Shown in pieces: positions 14,362 to 17,966 of a stretch of DNA of 17,966 bases. The stretch's first letter is position 1. Each line of letters begins with the position of its first letter. The DNA is from Euryarchaeota archaeon UBA605 (GTDB taxonomy: Archaea; Thermoplasmatota; Poseidoniia; Poseidoniales; Thalassarchaeaceae). The stretch is taken from the NCBI GenBank assembly GCA_002504905.1, contig DATY01000009.1:1-17966 (forward strand), in the 5' to 3' direction. The notes under the pieces were generated by a model that did not search any database, was not told where the DNA came from, and saw nothing but the letters and a program-made list of their open reading frames with translations. A program made the translations under genes and the position numbers.

Positions 14362-15549
14362 TTAATTTAAATTTTTCAACGCTTTGAATGCAGTATTTAC
14401 ATGAACAGCAGTGCCTAAAGATAGAGCCGTCTCATCTACTTTAAACATAGGATGATGAACATCATAAACAGCATCTATATCGGGATTTCCCACACCAAGG
14501 AAAGAGAAGCATCCCGGTATTTCTTCAGTGTAATATGCAAAATCTTCGCCACCCATTATTGAGTCCATCTCTGATACTTTCTCATCCCCAAGTATTTCTT
14601 TTGCTGCTGATTTACCTAATCGCCAACATTCAGCGTCATTTATTGTGGGAGGATAGTCGTTGCCGGGGAAAGTTACCTCTGCTTCACAGCGATTAGCGAT
14701 AGCAATTGACTGAGCTACTTCTTTGACTCTGTTTTGTAATTTAGAAATACCTTCACTAGTTAACGATCTTATGGTTCCTTGTAACTCCATGGTCGAAGGG
14801 ATTACGTTTGTAGCGCTGCCCGCATTTGCCATTGTAATACTAATTACTCCTGATTCCAAGGGACTTAATTCTCGAGATATTAGTGTTTGTAATTCGACGA
14901 TTATCTTTGAGCCGGTGACTACTGGGTCAATTGTATGGTGGGGTGCAGCTGCGTGTCCACCGTTTCCTTTAACTATAATTTTGATAGAAGATGTTGCGGC
15001 CAAAAGTGTTCCTTCTCTTGATGCAAGTGTGCCCATGGGCATTGTTCCTGCGACATGTAATGCGAAAATCTGCTGAACCTTAGGGTCTTGGAGAACGCCC
15101 TGTTCTCTCATCATTTTCCCTCCTGCCCCTCCTTCTTCTGCGGGTTGAAAAATTAATTTGATTGTTCCATTAATTTTGTCTTCATTTTTTTTCAATACTT
15201 TTGCAGCACCGAGTAACATGGCAGTATGACAATCGTGTCCACAAGCGTGCATCTTACCGTCTATTTCACTTTTGAAATCTATATCTGTCTCTTCATGAAT
15301 AGGTAGAGCGTCCATATCTGCCCTTAGTGCAATACAGGGGCCTTTTCCGTTCCCTATGGTGCCAATAACTCCCGTGATTGCAATGTCTTTTCTATATGGA
15401 ATTTTTAGATCTTTTAAGGTATTTTGAATAAGTCTACTGGTTTCGAATTCTTCATACATCAATTCTGGATTCCGATGTATTGTCCTTCTTTTATCTACGA
15501 TCCATTGATGTATTTCTTTGGATTGAGAGGCTATCTCGCTGATTTCCAT
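14362..15549 (-). CDS. M20-family metal-dependent amidohydrolase / N-acyl-amino acid hydrolase
   Basis: This belongs to peptidase family M20, subfamily D, with hippurate hydrolase and IAA-amino acid hydrolase, which cleave N-acyl amino acids or small amides. Visible motifs (numbered from the GTG two codons upstream) are LRADMDALPIHE (77-88), MHACGHDCHTAMLLGAA (102-118) with metal ligands Cys105 and His107, FQPAEEGGAG (136-145) with catalytic Glu140 and metal-binding Glu141, LHVAG with His167, GGHAAAPH in the lid domain, and GGEDFAYY plus VHHPMF near the C-terminus. No signal peptide is seen, so it is cytoplasmic. The ATG at 15549 was chosen because a TTTATTATTA-type box lies 23 bases upstream; GTG at 15555 is the alternative. 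The substrate cannot be told; carboxypeptidase and acetylornithine/succinyl-diaminopimelate deacylase roles are less likely. Confidence 0.92.
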   Translation of the reverse strand: MEISEIASQSKEIHQWIVDKRRTIHRNPELMYEEFETSRLIQNTLKDLKIPYRKDIAITGVIGTIGNGKGPCIALRADMDALPIHEETDIDFKSEIDGKMHACGHDCHTAMLLGAAKVLKKNEDKINGTIKLIFQPAEEGGAGGKMMREQGVLQDPKVQQIFALHVAGTMPMGTLASREGTLLAATSSIKIIVKGNGGHAAAPHHTIDPVVTGSKIIVELQTLISRELSPLESGVISITMANAGSATNVIPSTMELQGTIRSLTSEGISKLQNRVKEVAQSIAIANRCEAEVTFPGNDYPPTINDAECWRLGKSAAKEILGDEKVSEMDSIMGGEDFAYYTEEIPGCFSFLGVGNPDIDAVYDVHHPMFKVDETALSLGTAVHVNTAFKALKNLN

Positions 15550-15565
15550 GGACACTGAGAAGATG

Positions 15566-15577
15566 CTTTATTATTAG
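15566..15577 (-). promoter_or_regulatory. TATA box of the M20 hydrolase gene
   Basis: The minus strand reads CTAATAATAAAG at 15577-15566, about 23-25 bases before the ATG at 15549. This fits a leaderless or near-leaderless archaeal promoter and supports that start codon. Confidence 0.45.
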
Positions 15578-15590
15578 AATTGTATTAATT

Positions 15591-16166
15591 TTAGAACTCT
15601 ATGCTTACTGACTCTCGGGCTCTTTGTTCTGCTTCGTATAAGACTCTTTCTTGGCATCCTTTGAATGAGGCAACAATTGAGTCAGGTATTATCTCGATTG
15701 CTGTATTGAAATTTGTTGCAGAACTGTTGTATAACTGGCGTTGATCGGTAACAGAGTCTTCTATCTCCTTGTAATCTTCTTGTAATTTCAAAAAATTGGT
15801 ATTTGCTTTCAAATCGGGGTACGATTCGGAAAGTGCTAATAATTTTGGCATTGCCTGTGAAAGCATCGATTCGGCCGCCATAACGCCGCTAACGTCACCT
15901 CCCTTGGATGCTTCTGCAAATGTCTTTCTTGCTTCAATCAAATCGCCAAAAATCTCTTTTTCGTGTTCTGCATACTGCTTAACAATCTTGACTAAATTTG
16001 GGATCATATCAAATCGTTGCTGAAGGATGGTATCCACGTTTGCCCAAGCTCTATCAACATCCTTTTCTAGTCTAACTAGTCTATTCCATGTACTGAAAAA
16101 CCACATGATAAGGATAAGTGAAAATATTGTTATTCCCAAAAGAACTGCTATCGTCGCACCATTCAT
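15591..16166 (-). CDS. lemA: LemA family protein
   Basis: The 191-residue protein has one N-terminal transmembrane helix (about 5-25). A LemA-type helical domain follows: LVRLEKDVDRAWANVDTILQQRFDMIPNLV (30-59), VKQYAEHEKEIF and the family signature LYNSSATNFNTAIEIIPDSIVA (145-166). LemA proteins are membrane-tethered helical bundles of poorly known function, often found beside GIDE-domain or TPM-domain membrane proteins. The ATG at 16166 gives the normal LemA start right before the helix. An ATG at 16238, directly after the upstream stop codon, would add a 24-residue stretch unlike the family. The upstream gene encodes a GIDE-like membrane protein, so the pair probably works together. Confidence 0.92.
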   Translation of the reverse strand: MNGATIAVLLGITIFSLILIMWFFSTWNRLVRLEKDVDRAWANVDTILQQRFDMIPNLVKIVKQYAEHEKEIFGDLIEARKTFAEASKGGDVSGVMAAESMLSQAMPKLLALSESYPDLKANTNFLKLQEDYKEIEDSVTDQRQLYNSSATNFNTAIEIIPDSIVASFKGCQERVLYEAEQRARESVSIEF

Positions 16167-16168
16167 GA

Positions 16169-16188
16169 CTATCCTACCCCTATGATAG
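16169..16188 (-). promoter_or_regulatory. Interrupted inverted repeat CTATC-N10-GATAG before lemA
   Basis: Between the GIDE-like gene and lemA, 5-base arms CTATC (16169-16173) and GATAG (16184-16188) flank ten bases, ending two bases before the lemA ATG. It could be an operator or a weak hairpin in the joint transcript. The arms are short and may be chance. Confidence 0.2.
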
Positions 16189-16238
16189 TAATCAATCTTG
16201 ACCCGGAATTGTGGTTTAACAATGAAGAAAATGTACAT

Positions 16239-17639
16239 TTAATAATTGGCATAAGCCAAATATGTTCCAATAATACAGCCTGCTGCAAGAATTCCTGGAA
16301 TTATTTTGTACTCTACCTGTGATTTTACTTTTCCGAGCACTCCTAGTTCTGTGCCCCTCTCGAATCTTGCTTCAAAACCTACTCCACTTTCACCAACGAC
16401 CTGCATTAGAGTTTGTTGGTAATTTGTCAAAGAATCATTTGATTCTTTAGCTCGACTTTTTGCGGTGCCAAGAATATAACACGGATCTCCTAAAGCTATT
16501 CCCCATAATGTCCATTTATGTTTTAATATAGTCCAGCCGCCGAAAGTAGTGGTGATTAACGAACCAAATATTTCTCCCAAATTTCGGTTGTGATCTATTT
16601 CCCACATTCGAAGATAATCTCCTAAATTTTTATGTTTGAATGTGTCCGGTTTAACAAGAGTTCCTCCAGTACCATCATGGAGAATAAAATCGTATCCTCC
16701 TTCTTTGATTTCTATAGTTTCCCACTTATATTCGGTCTTTGGCCTAGGCCCCTTGTCAGTCATTTCAACCGTGTATCTTTTAACATATATTTCGTACTTC
16801 CATTCCCATGCGTGTAGGTCATCACAAGTACGGCCTGGATCGTTACCAACCTGAACAGGGGGAGCGGGTGTTGAAGATCTTCGGACTTGTCCAACTAATT
16901 CCAATTCGCCTGCAGCCATAGATCTAACTTTTGAAGTAGGAATGTCAATAGTCAATTGCATCTTTGTTCCGGTCCTCCACATGATAAATGCATATGCAAT
17001 AGAGGCTATGGCCGGGCCAAAAATTAGGGCACAAGCCATCACAGAACTATTTTCGGTATCCGATCCTGTTTCAAGTATTCCAACACCAGCATATACTGAG
17101 AGCATAGTGATTGGGATTGAGTATAAGGCCATGATACAAATCAAAACTCCATCTAGAGAAAAGCTAGCCGGTATAGGAGTTCCAATGATGGTTGGATGTT
17201 CGGATATTATGCCAGTGTCGTCAGGTCCATATCGATCTTCTTTATCCCAATATTCTGGACCTGGCGATTGGAAAACCCACCCTCTATCATCTTTTTTTGG
17301 GCTTGAAGAATAACTCCCATTCCAGAAACTTCCGGTTCGGCCTCCTTCTTCAGAACGTTGAATAAAATCTCTAGGTTTCTCTTTGATTCGGATTTTATTA
17401 TATTCTTCTTGTAGCCTTGTAGGCGTCAAAATCACACCCAATAAACATCCAGGGATAACAAAAACTCCCCCCATAACCGCGCCTGTAAAATCATCATTAA
17501 TCAGGGCAATAAAACTGACTAAAAGTCCGGCGCCTATAATTAGTAAAGAAATAATCCAAAGGAAAAAGGCCGCTCCTGAAGGTGGAGTGAAATCAAAAGA
17601 TTTCCCGGCTCCGAATCGGACCTCCGGGTCTTGTTGCAT
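16239..17639 (-). CDS. GIDE-domain-like multi-pass membrane protein (LemA partner)
   Basis: The 466-residue protein has hydrophobic helices near 23-46 and 52-71, a Ser/Gly/Asp-rich loop (about 95-155), helices near 163-188 and 198-221, then a soluble domain and a final helix near 445-463. The soluble part starts SKVRSMAAGELELVGQVRR (236-254), which resembles the opening of the GIDE domain of mitochondrial MULAN/MAPL and its prokaryotic relatives. A later block (ETIEIKEGGYDFILHDGTGGTLVKP, about 307-331) also fits, where the domain displays beta-strands with conserved Gly. No RING finger follows, as in other prokaryotic members. It ends directly before lemA, a common pairing. The start ATG at 17639 leaves a short polar N-terminus before helix 1. 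The GIDE call is from memory of the domain pattern and is moderately sure. Confidence 0.72.
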   Translation of the reverse strand: MQQDPEVRFGAGKSFDFTPPSGAAFFLWIISLLIIGAGLLVSFIALINDDFTGAVMGGVFVIPGCLLGVILTPTRLQEEYNKIRIKEKPRDFIQRSEEGGRTGSFWNGSYSSSPKKDDRGWVFQSPGPEYWDKEDRYGPDDTGIISEHPTIIGTPIPASFSLDGVLICIMALYSIPITMLSVYAGVGILETGSDTENSSVMACALIFGPAIASIAYAFIMWRTGTKMQLTIDIPTSKVRSMAAGELELVGQVRRSSTPAPPVQVGNDPGRTCDDLHAWEWKYEIYVKRYTVEMTDKGPRPKTEYKWETIEIKEGGYDFILHDGTGGTLVKPDTFKHKNLGDYLRMWEIDHNRNLGEIFGSLITTTFGGWTILKHKWTLWGIALGDPCYILGTAKSRAKESNDSLTNYQQTLMQVVGESGVGFEARFERGTELGVLGKVKSQVEYKIIPGILAAGCIIGTYLAYANY

Positions 17640-17690
17640 AGTTTATTCATAATGACGAAAGGAGATTAAGTTTGACCCAGCAGTTAATTA

Positions 17691-17891
17691 CTAACTCATT
17701 TTTTCTATCGACAGAGCATGAACAGGACAGAAAGGAATACAATAATTACAATGAGAGCATGATGGTTCATCTACAACAGCTAGTAAATCATCTAAAACTA
17801 AAGCATTTACTGGACATAAAGATACACAAGCTGCACAACCAAAACAACGATCATTGTCAACAACAAACAAGGAATCGGGCAATCTTGTCAC
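17691..17891 (-). CDS. Ferredoxin-type 2[4Fe-4S] protein
   Basis: This 66-residue protein carries two complete CxxCxxCxxxCP motifs: Cys16, 19, 22 and 26 (CFGCAACVSLCP) and Cys45, 48, 51 and 55 (CSHCNYCIPFCP). It is a small soluble bacterial-type ferredoxin that moves low-potential electrons. The start is GTG at 17891, as no ATG is in frame before the first cluster motif; a TTG three codons downstream is possible. It stands alone, 51 bases before the GIDE-like gene, with no oxidoreductase next to it in the window. In Thermoplasmata-like archaea such ferredoxins often serve geranylgeranyl reductase or 2-oxoacid oxidoreductases, but nothing here shows the partner. Confidence 0.88.
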   Translation of the reverse strand: MTRLPDSLFVVDNDRCFGCAACVSLCPVNALVLDDLLAVVDEPSCSHCNYCIPFCPVHALSIEKMS

Positions 17892-17966
17892 AACGCGACT
17901 GAAGAGGTGTTGGTTCTCAACATATCCCCCCTGACCCCTGTATTTCCACTGGAACGAGAATAAAGT
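17892..17966. other. Upstream region of the ferredoxin gene
   Basis: These 75 bases contain no gene that I can support. On the minus strand an AT-rich ACTTTATTCTCG at the very window end and a G-rich run (CAGGGGTCAGGGGGGATATG) precede the ferredoxin. Neither is a clear TATA box at leaderless distance. Confidence 0.3.

Noticed and set aside
16167..16238. Longer LemA from ATG 16238
   Set aside because: The 24 added residues (FIVKPQFRVKIDYYHRGR) are unlike LemA N-termini, which start just before the membrane helix as from ATG 16166.
1..17966. CRISPR arrays, tRNA/rRNA genes, insertion sequences, attachment sites or a defence system
   Set aside because: I found no spaced repeats, cloverleaf-like sequence, transposase, integrase or nuclease motifs; the window is mainly metabolic and housekeeping genes.

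Overview
The window reads as a chromosomal segment from an uncultured planktonic archaeon of the Euryarchaeota/Thermoplasmatota side, most like Marine Group II or III. Evidence: archaeal-type ribosomal protein eL20, prefoldin alpha, FtsY, and geranylgeranylglyceryl phosphate synthase (the ether-lipid enzyme), together with AT-rich DNA, very tight gene packing, almost no Shine-Dalgarno sites, and TATA-like boxes about 25 bases before start codons (leaderless transcripts). The lineage is inferred from gene content only. No tRNA, rRNA, CRISPR array or insertion sequence was seen, and no stretch over 300 bases lacks a gene.

Layout. 1-158 (-): start of a SAM methyltransferase cut by the window edge. 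199-4061 (-): purQ and a purS-purL fusion, the complete FGAM synthase step of purine synthesis. 4175-5236 (+): pyrF of a eukaryote-like type, followed with no gap by a one-helix membrane protein. 5216-12272 (-): a long run that, in transcription order, is eL20, a two-helix membrane protein, cysQ, cysD, cysNC, prefoldin alpha, ftsY and a membrane-anchored degenerate receiver protein. 12405-12866 (+): a coiled-coil protein divergent from eL20. 12863-15549 (-): GGGP synthase, a small Rossmann-fold protein and an M20 amidohydrolase. 15591-17639 (-): LemA and a GIDE-domain multi-pass membrane protein. 17691-17891 (-): a 2[4Fe-4S] ferredoxin.

How the genes fit together. PurSL and PurQ form one enzyme. 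CysD and CysNC activate sulfate to APS and then PAPS, and CysQ removes the by-product PAP; no PAPS reductase or sulfite reductase lies in the window, so the PAPS could serve either assimilation or sulfation. eL20, prefoldin alpha and FtsY are neighbours in many archaea. Here a sulfate-activation block sits between them, which is the most striking layout feature. Other points worth checking are an ATACCTAT element found in three promoter regions (one inside a perfect 6+6 inverted repeat at the pyrF start), a tail-anchored pseudo-receiver carrying an 18-bp tandem repeat, and the LemA/GIDE membrane pair.
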